A stretch of 64,000 nt of DNA from JACRCT01 sp049841135 (GTDB lineage Bacteria; Myxococcota; Myxococcia; Myxococcales; UBA5297): positions 930,001 through 994,000 of the forward strand of contig JASGHK010000008.1 of NCBI GenBank assembly GCA_049841135.1, written 5' to 3'. The position numbers and the translations under genes were made by a program. The notes under the pieces are model-generated. The model was given only the letters and a program-made list of their open reading frames with translations. It made no database searches and was not told where the DNA came from. Of the stretch, positions 19,160 to 28,033 are shown in pieces; position 1 is the stretch's first letter; each line of letters begins with the position of its first letter.

Positions 19160-20026
19160 CTACAGGAACGTGTACTTCAGCTCGAAGACGCCTCCGAACC
19201 GCTTGCCGGGCGTGTCCTGACCGCGGCTGAAGGTCAAGAGTCCCGCCAGCCCGAGCTGGATGGAGTCATCGCGGCCGGGGAAGAGCCGGATGGCTGGGAG
19301 CAGCGTGATCCGGTCGCTTCGGGTACCGGTCGTGTACATGGCGTCGAGCTCGACCATCGGCTCGATGGCCCCGGCCCGGAAGCCCAGGACGCCGCCATAG
19401 AGGAGCCCCAGGCGCAGCGGCTGGCTGGGCATGAACTGGTCGTAGCCGTAGCCCCCGCGCAGCTGGAGGGTGAACCCGTGCGCGCCGTAGCCGTACACGA
19501 TCGCGGCGTGGCTGCTCTCCGCGAGGGAAGGCGCCTTTTCCATGGCGATGGAGCCGACCACGAACGCCAGCCGGTGGCTCTCGTTGCCCGGAATGGCAAA
19601 TGGGATCTTGAGATCCAGCCGGACGTGCTGCGGCCCGTTCGCTGTTCCGTCCACGTACCCGACCACGGGGATTCGCACCTCGAGCAGGTAGAGCTGGAGG
19701 TTGACCCAGCTCGAGAACTCGACCGTGCCGGTGCTTTGCACCTGGTCCAACAAGAGGCTCGTGCCCGCGGAGACCTCCGGGTAGAGCAGCGTGCCCAGGA
19801 AGGCGTCGGCGAAGTCGCGGCCCTGCTCCAGGTGGCGGCGCGGCCAGTCCCAGCTCGCAGGCTCGAGCTCCTCGCTCAGCGGCGGGCCGGGCGGCAAGGA
19901 GCCCGAGTCGATCACCGTCAGCTCGTGCTCGCGAACCATCCCCTCCGGGACATCCTGCGCGCGCGCGAGCCCCGACCCCAACGACAGCAGCAACACTCCA
20001 GCCAGCAGGCCCCCGCGCATCCCCAT
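19160..20026 (-). CDS. Predicted outer-membrane beta-barrel protein
   Basis: A 288-residue protein with a clear signal peptide (GGLLAGVLLLSLGSGLARAQ). Alternating hydrophobic strands and glycine/aromatic-rich turns follow (GYGYDQFMPSQPLRLGLLYGG, MVELDAMYTTGTRSDRITL), ending in the strand FGGVFELKYTFL with a C-terminal hydrophobic residue typical of barrels. No named family is recognised. It is convergent with lpxC and divergent from galK. Confidence 0.65.
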   Translation of the reverse strand: MGMRGGLLAGVLLLSLGSGLARAQDVPEGMVREHELTVIDSGSLPPGPPLSEELEPASWDWPRRHLEQGRDFADAFLGTLLYPEVSAGTSLLLDQVQSTGTVEFSSWVNLQLYLLEVRIPVVGYVDGTANGPQHVRLDLKIPFAIPGNESHRLAFVVGSIAMEKAPSLAESSHAAIVYGYGAHGFTLQLRGGYGYDQFMPSQPLRLGLLYGGVLGFRAGAIEPMVELDAMYTTGTRSDRITLLPAIRLFPGRDDSIQLGLAGLLTFSRGQDTPGKRFGGVFELKYTFL

Positions 20027-20135
20027 CCCCTCCCTCGCGAACCTTCAACAAGCGCTCGCCCGCCCGCCTTCCGCGCCTCGTTGCGCAAGGTAGGCAGAGG
20101 CTGCCTGGCGGGCAATCGGGGCGGTGGGCGCCTGC

Positions 20136-20141
20136 TAGAAT
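20136..20141 (+). promoter_or_regulatory. Putative extended -10 (TGCTAGAAT) for galK
   Basis: TGC-TAGAAT lies 20 bases before the galK ATG. No clear -35 was seen. The transcript leader would be about 13-15 bases. Confidence 0.45.
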
Positions 20142-20161
20142 GCGCCTCCCTTGGAGGTGCG

Positions 20162-21349
20162 ATGCCCCCCTTCCCCGAGACCGACCTGAGCGCCTTCGAG
20201 CGGCACTTCGGCGCGCGACCGACCTTGGCCGTCGTGGCCCCGGGCCGGGTCAACCTCATCGGGGAGCACACCGACTACCACGATGGGCGGGTGCTCCCGG
20301 CGGCCATCGAGCGGACGGTCCGCGTCGTCGCCAGGCCCCGGCGCGACTCGCGGGTGGAGCTGTACTCGGCCTCCTTCGCCGCGCTCCACCGCTTCGACCT
20401 CTCGGAGCCGATGCCCAAGGACCCGCCTGGCTGGTCGCGCCGCGCCGAGGGGATCGTCCGCGAGGTCCTCGCGCAGCTGCGGTGCGCCACGGGCTTCCAG
20501 GCCTTCCTCGACGCCGACCTGCCGCTGGGGGGCGGGCTGTCGAGCTCGGCGGCGTCCATGGCAGCCCTGGGGACCGCGGCGGCCCACGCCTGCGGTCGTT
20601 CACTCGAGCCGCTCGCCTTCGCGCGCACGCTGCAGAAGGCGGAGCACACGTTCGCCGGCGTGCGCTGCGGAATCATGGACCAGCTCGCGGTGCTGCTCGG
20701 AAGGCAGGACCGGGCGCTGCTGCTCGACTGCCGGAGCCTTACGACGCGCCAGGTCGCGCTCCCGCCGGCCTGGGCGCTGGTGGTGCTCGACACCGGCGTC
20801 AAGCACGACCTCGCCACCTCCGAGTACAACCGCCGCCAGGAGGAGTGCGCCTCGGGGCTCGCGGCGCTTCGCCAGCACCGCCCCGCCATCCGCGCCCTGC
20901 GCGACGCCACGCCTTCGGACCTCGAGGCCGTGTCCCATCGACTCGACCCGATCGCGCTGCGGCGCTGCAGGCACGTGGTCGCCGAGGACGCCCGGGTGCT
21001 CGAGGCGGTCGCGGCGCTGGAGCGCGCCGACGCCCGCGCGCTCGGCTCTCTCTTCGAGGCCTCGCACCAGAGCCTTCGAGACGACTACGAGGTCAGCTGC
21101 CGCGAGCTCGATGCGATGGTCGACGCCGCGCAGGGCGCCCCCGGCTCCCTGGCGGCGCGCATGACCGGCGGCGGCTTCGGGGGCTCCACGGTCAACCTCG
21201 TCGAGCGCGCGAAGGCCGAGGCGTTCGCCGAGGCCGCGCTCGCCGCCTATCACCGCACGACTCGGCGGCAGGGCCGGGCCATCATCACGCGCGCCGCCGA
21301 CGGCGTACGCGCCTTCCCACTCTCCCAGACTGTCCCAGGCGCCGCCTGA
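20162..21349 (+). CDS. galK: Galactokinase GalK
   Basis: Phosphorylates galactose in the Leloir pathway. A GHMP kinase with the galactokinase signature VAPGRVNLIGEHTDYHDG, the ATP loop LPLGGGLSSSAASMAALG, the catalytic Asp region GIMDQLAVLLG and the C-terminal MTGGGFGGSTVNLV motif. 395 residues, normal. The ATG at 20162 is preceded by TTGGAGGTGCG. This Shine-Dalgarno lies in the 3' arm of a short hairpin with GCGCCTCC. It is followed by galT with a 32-base gap, one operon. Confidence 0.95.
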   Translation: MPPFPETDLSAFERHFGARPTLAVVAPGRVNLIGEHTDYHDGRVLPAAIERTVRVVARPRRDSRVELYSASFAALHRFDLSEPMPKDPPGWSRRAEGIVREVLAQLRCATGFQAFLDADLPLGGGLSSSAASMAALGTAAAHACGRSLEPLAFARTLQKAEHTFAGVRCGIMDQLAVLLGRQDRALLLDCRSLTTRQVALPPAWALVVLDTGVKHDLATSEYNRRQEECASGLAALRQHRPAIRALRDATPSDLEAVSHRLDPIALRRCRHVVAEDARVLEAVAALERADARALGSLFEASHQSLRDDYEVSCRELDAMVDAAQGAPGSLAARMTGGGFGGSTVNLVERAKAEAFAEAALAAYHRTTRRQGRAIITRAADGVRAFPLSQTVPGAA

Positions 21350-21381
21350 GGCCTAGGTCTGCGTCGAGCCAGAGGACCCCG

Positions 21382-22413
21382 ATGGCGGATGCCACACCCC
21401 ACCGACGCCGCAACCCGCTCACCGGAGAGTGGGTGCTCGTCTCCCCGCACCGCGCCCTGCGCCCGTGGCTCGGGGCCGTCGAGAAGCTCGTCCCCGCGAG
21501 CCGGCCGGCCCACGACCCCTCGTGCTACCTCTGCCCGCGCGTGCCGAGGGCCGCTGGAGCGGTCAACCCGGACTACGAAGGCACCTTCGTCTTCGACAAC
21601 GACTTCCCCGCCCTGCTGCCCGAGAGCACGAGCGCTCCGAGCGCCGAGGACGCGCGCCAGGAGCCGGCCTGGATGGAACGCAGGCCCGAGCGTGGCGTGT
21701 GCCGAGTCGTCTGCTACTCGCCCAGGCACGACCTCGGGCTCGCGCAGCTGCCCCCCGCCGCGGTGCGCCGCGTCGTCGACACCTGGACCGAGCAGGTGAG
21801 CGCGCTGATGGCCCGGCCCGGCATCGGCTACGTCCAGGTCTTCGAGAACAAGGGCGAGGCCATGGGCTGCTCGAACCCGCACCCTCACGGGCAGATCTGG
21901 GCGAGCGGGGACGCGCCCAACGAGATCGCCAAGGAGGACGAGCGCCAGGCCGCGTGGGCTGCCCAGCACGACGAGTGCCTGCTGTGCCGGGTCCACCAGG
22001 ACGAGCTGGAGCGCGGCGAGCGCATCGTCGTCGCCAATGAAGAGTGGACGGTCGTCGTCCCGTTCTGGGCGACCTGGCCGTTCGAGACCCTGCTGCTCCC
22101 GCGCCGCCATGGGCCGTGCCTGACGGCCCTCCACGAGGCTCAGAAGGATGCGCTGGTAGCCATCTGGCAGAAGCTGTTCACGGCCTACGATCGGCTCTTC
22201 GAGGTGTCGATGCCGCTCAGCTGTGGCTGGCACCTCGCACCGAAGCGCTCCGTAGACCGTCTTGCCTGGCACCTACACGCCCACTTCTACCCACCTCTGC
22301 TGAGGTCGGCGACCGTCCGGAAGTTCATGGTGGGCTACGAGATGCTCGGCGGGCCGCAGCGCGACCTCACTCCAGAGCAAGCTGCTGAGCGACTCCGTAC
22401 AGTCGCTACGTAG
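21382..22413 (+). CDS. galT: Galactose-1-phosphate uridylyltransferase GalT
   Basis: Transfers UMP between UDP-glucose and galactose-1-phosphate in the Leloir pathway, with GalK. The N-terminal RRRNPLTGEWVLVSPHRA and zinc-site CYLCPRVPR are visible. The active-site NPHPHGQIWA carries the nucleophilic His of the HPH motif. The second half has RHGPCLTALHEAQKDAL and HLHAHFYPPLLRS. 343 residues, normal. The operon has no epimerase in view. Confidence 0.95.
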   Translation: MADATPHRRRNPLTGEWVLVSPHRALRPWLGAVEKLVPASRPAHDPSCYLCPRVPRAAGAVNPDYEGTFVFDNDFPALLPESTSAPSAEDARQEPAWMERRPERGVCRVVCYSPRHDLGLAQLPPAAVRRVVDTWTEQVSALMARPGIGYVQVFENKGEAMGCSNPHPHGQIWASGDAPNEIAKEDERQAAWAAQHDECLLCRVHQDELERGERIVVANEEWTVVVPFWATWPFETLLLPRRHGPCLTALHEAQKDALVAIWQKLFTAYDRLFEVSMPLSCGWHLAPKRSVDRLAWHLHAHFYPPLLRSATVRKFMVGYEMLGGPQRDLTPEQAAERLRTVAT

Positions 22414-22458
22414 AATTCCTTACAGCCCTGCATTTCATCTTCGAAATCGCCGCAGCCG

Positions 22459-22635
22459 CTATCGCCTGTTGTGCTGCGAGGTCCAGTGACCTTTGCAGCC
22501 AGGAGTCCGGCAAGAAAGGAGCGGAAGTCCCTTCTTGTCGTAGGCGATGATCTTGGCATCTGCTCCACATTTCGCGCACTTGACGATGGGGAGCTCGTAT
22601 TGGGCGAAGTCGAGGGCGGCAGAGAGATTGGACAT
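22459..22635 (-). CDS. Small zinc-ribbon protein
   Basis: A 58-residue protein from an ATG at 22635 to a TAG at 22459. It has four cysteines in zinc-ribbon spacing: VKCAKCGADAKIIAYDKKG, then LSCRTPGCKGHW. GGAGG stands 6 bases before the ATG. It resembles topoisomerase-type or ribosomal-type zinc ribbons, but no partner is known. It lies 79 bases downstream of the beta-helix lipoprotein on the same strand and converges with galT. Confidence 0.7.
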   Translation of the reverse strand: MSNLSAALDFAQYELPIVKCAKCGADAKIIAYDKKGLPLLSCRTPGCKGHWTSQHNRR

Positions 22636-22714
22636 GGGCGGCCTCCGTCTCCGGCAGTTGAATCAGGCGACGTCGGAGTCCCTTGCTGGTTTCGTGCCGA
22701 ACCAGACAATCCCC

Positions 22715-25501
22715 TTAGGGGCCGGATTCGACCGCTCCGATGTCGAAGGGGGCTGTTCGCCAGCTTCCGTAGAAGTCGGAGTCGGGCGCCTGCTGTGAGG
22801 TGCCACCGGCGATGCAGCCGTTGCCCAGTGCGAGGTGGAAAGCGGCGTCCCAACCCGGATCCACCGAGACGTTCGCGGGGCCGACCGCTGCGTTCACGTC
22901 CGCGATCGTCCCGAGGAGGGTCTGGTTGCGGCGGTAGAGCTTGGCGCCGTAGAGGTCGTTGTTCGAGAACAGCAGGGGCCGGGCGGCGCCCTCTTCGAAG
23001 ACCGAATAGGCCACCGCGCAGCCGCCGGCCTGGAGGATGTTGTTGCGGACGTGGCCGACGGCGGCGAGCTGGCTGGAAGGGCTGAAGTGCAGCGTGTAGC
23101 TGAGGCAGGTCCCAGCCTGGCTGCCACCGATGAGGTTGTTGGAGTGCAGGTCGAAGTGGCCGGGGGTCACGGCGCGGACGGCGCTGGTCTGCAAGAAGCC
23201 GTGATCGCACGCGTCCAGCGCGCCTCGGATGATGTTGTTGACGATGCGTGCCGGAGACTGGTCGATGAGCAGGCCCACCCCGACCCCCGTCCCCATCCCG
23301 ACTGGGCATCCGGCGTCGATCGCGTTGGCGTCGACCATGGCCGAAGACGTTTGGAGCTCGATGCCGAAGGTCGCGGCGGCAGGCCCCGCCGACACCAGCG
23401 CATTTCGCTCGAGGGTCTGACAGGAGCCGCCCAGGCACGCGATGCCGTAGGACTCCTTGCTCGAACCGCCGCTGGCCGCGGCGTCGACCCCGAGGATCAA
23501 CGGGTTGCGCGACACCACGCACCGGCTCGGAACCTTGGCTGCGTTGGCCTCGCAAAGCACGCCGTACGCCGTGGTCGTCGAGCCCGCCGCCAGGTTCCCC
23601 ACGATCTGCTCGTTGCGGTCGATGCGCGTCTCACACGGTCCGGTGCTGCGAACGCCGACGGAGGTGGTGGCGCTCGCCGCGCTCGAGGCGAGCCGGTTGG
23701 CGGTCACGAAGACCGAGCGCTCCGTCCCCGAGCATTCGTTGATCTGGACCGCGGAGTAGTCACCCCCTGCCGCCCCCGCGCTCCCCGCGGACCCCGCCAC
23801 CGCCCGGATGTTGTTCTGCGCGACGACGACCCCGTCGACGTTTCCGCCGACCCTCAGGCCCACCGCGTGAGTAGTCCCGCCTGCTCCGATGGCGTTCTGC
23901 ACGACCATGGCGCCCGGGCAGTTGCTCAAGTCGATGCCCACCGAACCCACCGGGGTCTTCCCGGTGCTGCCGGTCGAGCGCCCGCGGATGTAGGCCACGG
24001 CGGTGCTGGTGTCGTCGGCGTTGACCGAGCAAGTGCTGGTCGGAGTCAGGGCGGCGTTGCTGGCACAGTTGAGGCGGATCTCGGGCTTCGCGTTGACGGC
24101 CGAAATGCCGATGGCGGTCGTTGCGCCAATGCCGCCTTCGATGGCGTTGAGGAGGATCTTCGGCGCACCCGAGCTCACCAGGATGCCTCGGGTATTCGCG
24201 CCGACGGTCGCCCCCGTCGTTCCGGCGCCGCCGCCGACGATCTTGTTCCCGATGATGATGGCTCCCGTGCTCCCCGCCACCTCCACGGCTCGCCCGAGGT
24301 CGACCGCGTTGGCCTTGATCACGAAGCCCGCCAGCTGGGTCGGATGGACGACGGACGAGCCGAAGAGGACGGCCCGCGGCTCCCCGGCCTCCGCCTCGAT
24401 CTGGCTGACGCACGCGACGTTGCGGACCCATGCCGTCGTGGAGCGCTGGTAGCCGCCCACGACGTGGACGCCGTCGACCATGGAGAAGGTCTCGGTGTAG
24501 ACGGTGGGCGTGGCCGGGTTGCACGCCGAGCCTCCCGAGACGCAGACCCGCTTGAGCTGGCCCGCGAGCCCGATGCCCTTCGTGATGGTCGCGACCGGAG
24601 CGGTCGGCGAGTCTCCGTCGTTGCTGTCGGAGCCGGTGGGGTCGACGTAGATGCACGGGCAGCCATCCTCGTCGATGAGGCCGTCGCAGTCGTTGTCGAC
24701 CCCGTCACAGGCATCACCGTCGGTCACTGGCGGAGCCGCGGCGCAGACCTGGGGGACGCCGTTCACGCAGGCCAAGATCTCCTTCTCGCAGCTCCCCAAG
24801 CCGCAGCGCATGACCAGGCCCTCGTCGGTCGCCGAGTCGCAGTCATCGTCGACTCCGTTGCAGGTCTCGGGTTGAGGCAGGACCTCGCCGATGCAGTCGC
24901 TCCAGGTCCCGGCGACCGGGTCGATCAGGTAGGACGTCCCCTCGTGGCAACGGCCGATCAACGGGTTGCCTGGGGTGTGGCAGGCGACGCTGTTGGGCTG
25001 GACGTTGCCGGCGTCCGGCCTGTTCGTGCTTCCGGCGTCGCGAAGCGTCCCCGAGTCCGGCATCTCCAATCCCGAGTCGACCAGGGCCACTCCAGTGTCC
25101 GGACGCCCTGCCCCCGCATCCCAGCCTCCGTCGGGCCAGGCCGGGCCTCCATCCACGAGCGAGACCACGGTCGCGTCCGCCGCACCGACGACGTCCGCGT
25201 CGGGAGCGAGGCCCGTGTCTGGAATCGGTGGCTCCGCCGCGTCTGGGCGAGGCGAGGGCTCGCCCGAGTCGGTGACGGACCCGGTGTCGGGCCCAGGTCG
25301 AGAGGCGTCGCGGCCTGGCGTCGGCCCGGTGCAGGTGGAACCCTGGGGTTCGCACACCACGCAGACGCCCTCGTCGCACCAACGGGTCGGCGTGTCGCTG
25401 GGGTCGCAGTCCTTCTGGGTCTTGCAGGTCAAGCCCGCGACCGAGTCGTTGCAGGATGCGACGAACACCAACCCGAGCAGGGCGAGGAGCCGACGAGCCA
25501 T
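22715..25501 (-). CDS. MopE-type lipoprotein with beta-helix (PbH1) domain
   Basis: A 928-residue predicted lipoprotein. The ATG at 25501 follows GGAGGACGGAAG and gives a signal peptide with lipobox VASC. Order: a short Cys-rich region (residues 20-55); a Pro/Asp/Gly/Thr-rich linker with repeated DAG, DSG and PDTG; two MopE-type putative metal-binding motifs (ETCNGVDDDCDSATDEG and DACDGVDNDCDGLIDEDG); then a long parallel beta-helix with repeated IxxNxI turns (IIIGNKIVGGG, VVQNAIG, VVAQNNIR, RIVNNIIRG), ending in FDIGAVESG like choice-of-anchor-Q proteins. Surface display is inferred. Function unknown. Confidence 0.88.
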   Translation of the reverse strand: MARRLLALLGLVFVASCNDSVAGLTCKTQKDCDPSDTPTRWCDEGVCVVCEPQGSTCTGPTPGRDASRPGPDTGSVTDSGEPSPRPDAAEPPIPDTGLAPDADVVGAADATVVSLVDGGPAWPDGGWDAGAGRPDTGVALVDSGLEMPDSGTLRDAGSTNRPDAGNVQPNSVACHTPGNPLIGRCHEGTSYLIDPVAGTWSDCIGEVLPQPETCNGVDDDCDSATDEGLVMRCGLGSCEKEILACVNGVPQVCAAAPPVTDGDACDGVDNDCDGLIDEDGCPCIYVDPTGSDSNDGDSPTAPVATITKGIGLAGQLKRVCVSGGSACNPATPTVYTETFSMVDGVHVVGGYQRSTTAWVRNVACVSQIEAEAGEPRAVLFGSSVVHPTQLAGFVIKANAVDLGRAVEVAGSTGAIIIGNKIVGGGAGTTGATVGANTRGILVSSGAPKILLNAIEGGIGATTAIGISAVNAKPEIRLNCASNAALTPTSTCSVNADDTSTAVAYIRGRSTGSTGKTPVGSVGIDLSNCPGAMVVQNAIGAGGTTHAVGLRVGGNVDGVVVAQNNIRAVAGSAGSAGAAGGDYSAVQINECSGTERSVFVTANRLASSAASATTSVGVRSTGPCETRIDRNEQIVGNLAAGSTTTAYGVLCEANAAKVPSRCVVSRNPLILGVDAAASGGSSKESYGIACLGGSCQTLERNALVSAGPAAATFGIELQTSSAMVDANAIDAGCPVGMGTGVGVGLLIDQSPARIVNNIIRGALDACDHGFLQTSAVRAVTPGHFDLHSNNLIGGSQAGTCLSYTLHFSPSSQLAAVGHVRNNILQAGGCAVAYSVFEEGAARPLLFSNNDLYGAKLYRRNQTLLGTIADVNAAVGPANVSVDPGWDAAFHLALGNGCIAGGTSQQAPDSDFYGSWRTAPFDIGAVESGP

Positions 25502-25571
25502 CTTCCGTCCTCCAGTCGCGTGCGGCCTCAACGCGTGGAGCGGATCTTAGCCCGCCGGAAGCGCTACCGCC

Positions 25572-25964
25572 TTACCACTCCCCGGGCGCGCGGTACTCGG
25601 TGGCGAAGAGGTCGCGCTCGACCACCAGCGCCGTACCGGTGTGCGGCCCGTCCGGGCAGAAGCCGGAGTGCGGCAGCGTCACCAGCACCGGGCGTCCAGC
25701 CTCCAGCGGGACCTCGCGCAGCATCATCCCGTCCTTGATCACGAGCGTCAGCCTCCCTGACAGCAGGTGGAAGTACTCGGGGCAGGTGTGCCGCTCGAGC
25801 TCCACGCAGTCGGAGGCCCGGGTCTCGGGCGGCGAGTAGATGCCGACCCGCCAGTGCCCGGCGTCGCCGCCCATCACCTGCCAGCGGACGCCCGGCTTGA
25901 CCTCCAAGGGCTGGTTCTCCGGCGCTGGCGGAAACGACGGCGCCTTCACCTCGACCGTCCTCAC
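25572..25964 (-). CDS. Cupin-domain protein
   Basis: About 130 residues with a cupin barrel: HTCPEYFHLLSGRLTLVIKDG, then PLEAGRPVLVTLPHSGF. The GTG at 25964 follows GGGAGGAGG and overlaps the stop of the upstream membrane protein gene by 4 bases (GTGA), so it is translationally coupled. The upstream ATG of the open frame would add residues antisense to nothing useful. A small-molecule binding or sugar isomerase-like role is possible. It is the last gene of the GH5-porin-symporter cluster. Confidence 0.75.
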   Translation of the reverse strand: MRTVEVKAPSFPPAPENQPLEVKPGVRWQVMGGDAGHWRVGIYSPPETRASDCVELERHTCPEYFHLLSGRLTLVIKDGMMLREVPLEAGRPVLVTLPHSGFCPDGPHTGTALVVERDLFATEYRAPGEW

Positions 25965-26281
25965 GACGACCTCCTCCCTTTGAGCCCGATGCCCAGGAAC
26001 ACCGCGCCGCCCACGCACATGATGGCGCCCCACCACAGCGCCGGCCGCAGCTCGGCGAGCACCGTAGGCCGCGGAGCCATCACCAGCCCGCTCACGGTGA
26101 TGATGAGCCCGTAGACCAGCAGGATCAGCCCCACGAAGAACCAGATGGGAAGCGGCTCGGCAGGGGCGGCCGCCGATGCCTTGTCGGCGTGAGGCCCACC
26201 CTGAATCGCCGCGAGCATCCTCGCCCGTTCCTCGGGGCTCTCCGGCGGGAGCTTGACGGTCTGTCGTGTGTCGTCGGACAT
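25961..26281 (-). CDS. Small two-helix membrane protein
   Basis: 106 residues. A soluble N-terminal part (MSDDTRQTVKLPPESPEERA) is followed by two membrane segments (IWFFVGLILLVYGLIITVSG and LWWGAIMCVGGAVFLGIGL) with a short basic C-terminus. GGAGAG precedes the ATG. It lies 10 bases after the symporter stop, so it may be an accessory protein of the transporter. No family recognised. Confidence 0.75.
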   Translation of the reverse strand: MSDDTRQTVKLPPESPEERARMLAAIQGGPHADKASAAAPAEPLPIWFFVGLILLVYGLIITVSGLVMAPRPTVLAELRPALWWGAIMCVGGAVFLGIGLKGRRSS

Positions 26282-26291
26282 GGGCTCTCCG

Positions 26292-27968
26292 TTACCAGAA
26301 GTAGAGGTTGAGGCCGACCAGCGCGACCCCGGCGACGCCGGCCCAGAACGCCGGGCGGCCGGCGAGGCCCAGCGCGCCGTCGTCGGACTTGGGGGTCAGG
26401 CCCTTGACCAGTCCCTCGAGCTCGGCGTCGGCCTTGGGCCGGGTCACCAGGCTGAGGAGCAGGGTCACGACGAAGCAGACGAGCCAGGCCCAGATGGCCT
26501 GCCAGAGGTTGCGCGTCATCTCGCTGGGCGCCGCCGAGAAGGTCAGCGCCTTGGTCATGCCCGGCCCGAACAGCTCGAGCTTGAAGCCCAGGAAGATCGA
26601 GAACGAGCTGACCATGCCGGCGATGAGACCCCAGAACGCGCCGGCGGCGCTGGTGCGCTTCCAGAACATCCCGAGCAGCATGGTCGCGAAGAGCGGCGCG
26701 TTGACCCAGGAGAAGATGGCCTGGATGTAATCCATGATCGTGTTGAAGCGCATCGCCAGGTACGCGGTGGCGACCGACAGCACGATGCCCACCAGCGTGG
26801 TGACCCGGCCCACCCAGACCAGGTGCTCGTCGGTCGCGTCCTTTTTGAACACCACCCGGTAGATGTCGTAGGTCCAGACGGTGTTGAAGGCGCTGACGTT
26901 GCCGGCCTGGCCCGCCATGAAGCCCGCGAGCAGCGCGGTGATGCCCAGGCCGACCAGGCCCGCCGGGTAGTAGCGCGCGATGAGCAGCGGGAGCGCGGTG
27001 TCGTTCCAGGGCTCGCCGCTGACCGGGTGCTTGAGGAGCGTGAAGTTCGCGCCCGGCAGGTTGACCAGGCGGTAGGCGACCAGGCCCGCGACCACGATGA
27101 TGAACGGCAGCGCCATCTTGAAGAAGCTGGCGGTGATGGGGGTCAGGCGCGCCGACCGCAAGTCCTTGGACGAGAAGGCGCGCTGCACGACCAGGAAGTC
27201 GGTGGTCCAGTAGCCGAAGGAGAGGACGAAGCCCAGGCCCATGACGATGCCGGCCCAGGTGACGCCCATCGCGTTCTGGCTCGCATCGCCGGCGGTCGTC
27301 CACAGGTGGCTCATCTGCTGCGGCACGCTGCTGAACACCGCGCCCAGGCCGCCGGCCTCGACGGTCCCCAGGATGGCGACCAGGAACAGGCCGAACCAGA
27401 TGAGGAAGAACTGGACGATCTCCGTGAAGATGGCGCTCATCAGGCCGCCCAGCGTGATGTAGCAGCCCACCGCGATGGCCGAGGCCCACATCGAGACGTG
27501 CCAGTCCCAGCCGAGGATGGTCCGCAGCACCAGCGCCATCAGGTAGAGGTTGATGCCCGACATGAGCAGGGTCATCACCGCGAAGCTGAAGGCGTTGAGC
27601 AGGCGCGTCTTCTCGTCGAAGCGCAGCTTCAGGTACCCGGGCACCGAGTGGATCTTGCTCGAGTAGTAGAAGGGCATCATGTACAGGCCGAGGAAGAGCA
27701 TGGCCGGGATGGCGCCCACCCAGTAGAAGTGCGAGACGAACATCCCGTACTTCATGGTCCCGCCGGTCCACCCGAGGATCTCCAGCGCCCCCAGGTTCGC
27801 CGACAGGAACGCCAGGCCCGCGACCCAGCTCGAGTTGCGGCGGCCCGCCAGGAAGAAGTCCTCGCCGCTCTTGGTGAAGCGGCGCAGGTACAGGCCGATG
27901 CCGACGATGAAGACGAAGTAGAAGACGATGATGAGCCAGTCGACGACGGTCAGCGTGACGACGTTCAT
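26292..27968 (-). CDS. Sodium/solute symporter (SSS family)
   Basis: A 558-residue transporter of the SSS/SGLT family with about 14 membrane helices. Typical segments are FFLAGRRNSSWVAGLAFLSANLGALEILG (sodium-site region of helix 1), VPGYLKLRFDEKTR, ITLGGLMSAIFTEIVQFFL and GYWTTDFLVVQRAFSSKDLRSARLTP. The ATG at 27968 has GAGGGG 8 bases upstream and is preferred to the GTG at 27977. It probably imports a sugar or related solute. The GH5 and porin genes upstream support a glycan-derived substrate, but the substrate is not readable from sequence. Confidence 0.88.
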   Translation of the reverse strand: MNVVTLTVVDWLIIVFYFVFIVGIGLYLRRFTKSGEDFFLAGRRNSSWVAGLAFLSANLGALEILGWTGGTMKYGMFVSHFYWVGAIPAMLFLGLYMMPFYYSSKIHSVPGYLKLRFDEKTRLLNAFSFAVMTLLMSGINLYLMALVLRTILGWDWHVSMWASAIAVGCYITLGGLMSAIFTEIVQFFLIWFGLFLVAILGTVEAGGLGAVFSSVPQQMSHLWTTAGDASQNAMGVTWAGIVMGLGFVLSFGYWTTDFLVVQRAFSSKDLRSARLTPITASFFKMALPFIIVVAGLVAYRLVNLPGANFTLLKHPVSGEPWNDTALPLLIARYYPAGLVGLGITALLAGFMAGQAGNVSAFNTVWTYDIYRVVFKKDATDEHLVWVGRVTTLVGIVLSVATAYLAMRFNTIMDYIQAIFSWVNAPLFATMLLGMFWKRTSAAGAFWGLIAGMVSSFSIFLGFKLELFGPGMTKALTFSAAPSEMTRNLWQAIWAWLVCFVVTLLLSLVTRPKADAELEGLVKGLTPKSDDGALGLAGRPAFWAGVAGVALVGLNLYFW

Positions 27969-28033
27969 GGCCAGCACCCCTCGCGGCGTGAGCAGTCCCC
28001 AAAGCCTACGGCCTACCGCCTACAGCCTGTTCC

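Noticed and set aside
22471..23085. 204-residue plus-strand frame after galT
   Set aside because: It is antisense to the zinc-ribbon gene and the beta-helix lipoprotein, both with good starts and motifs.
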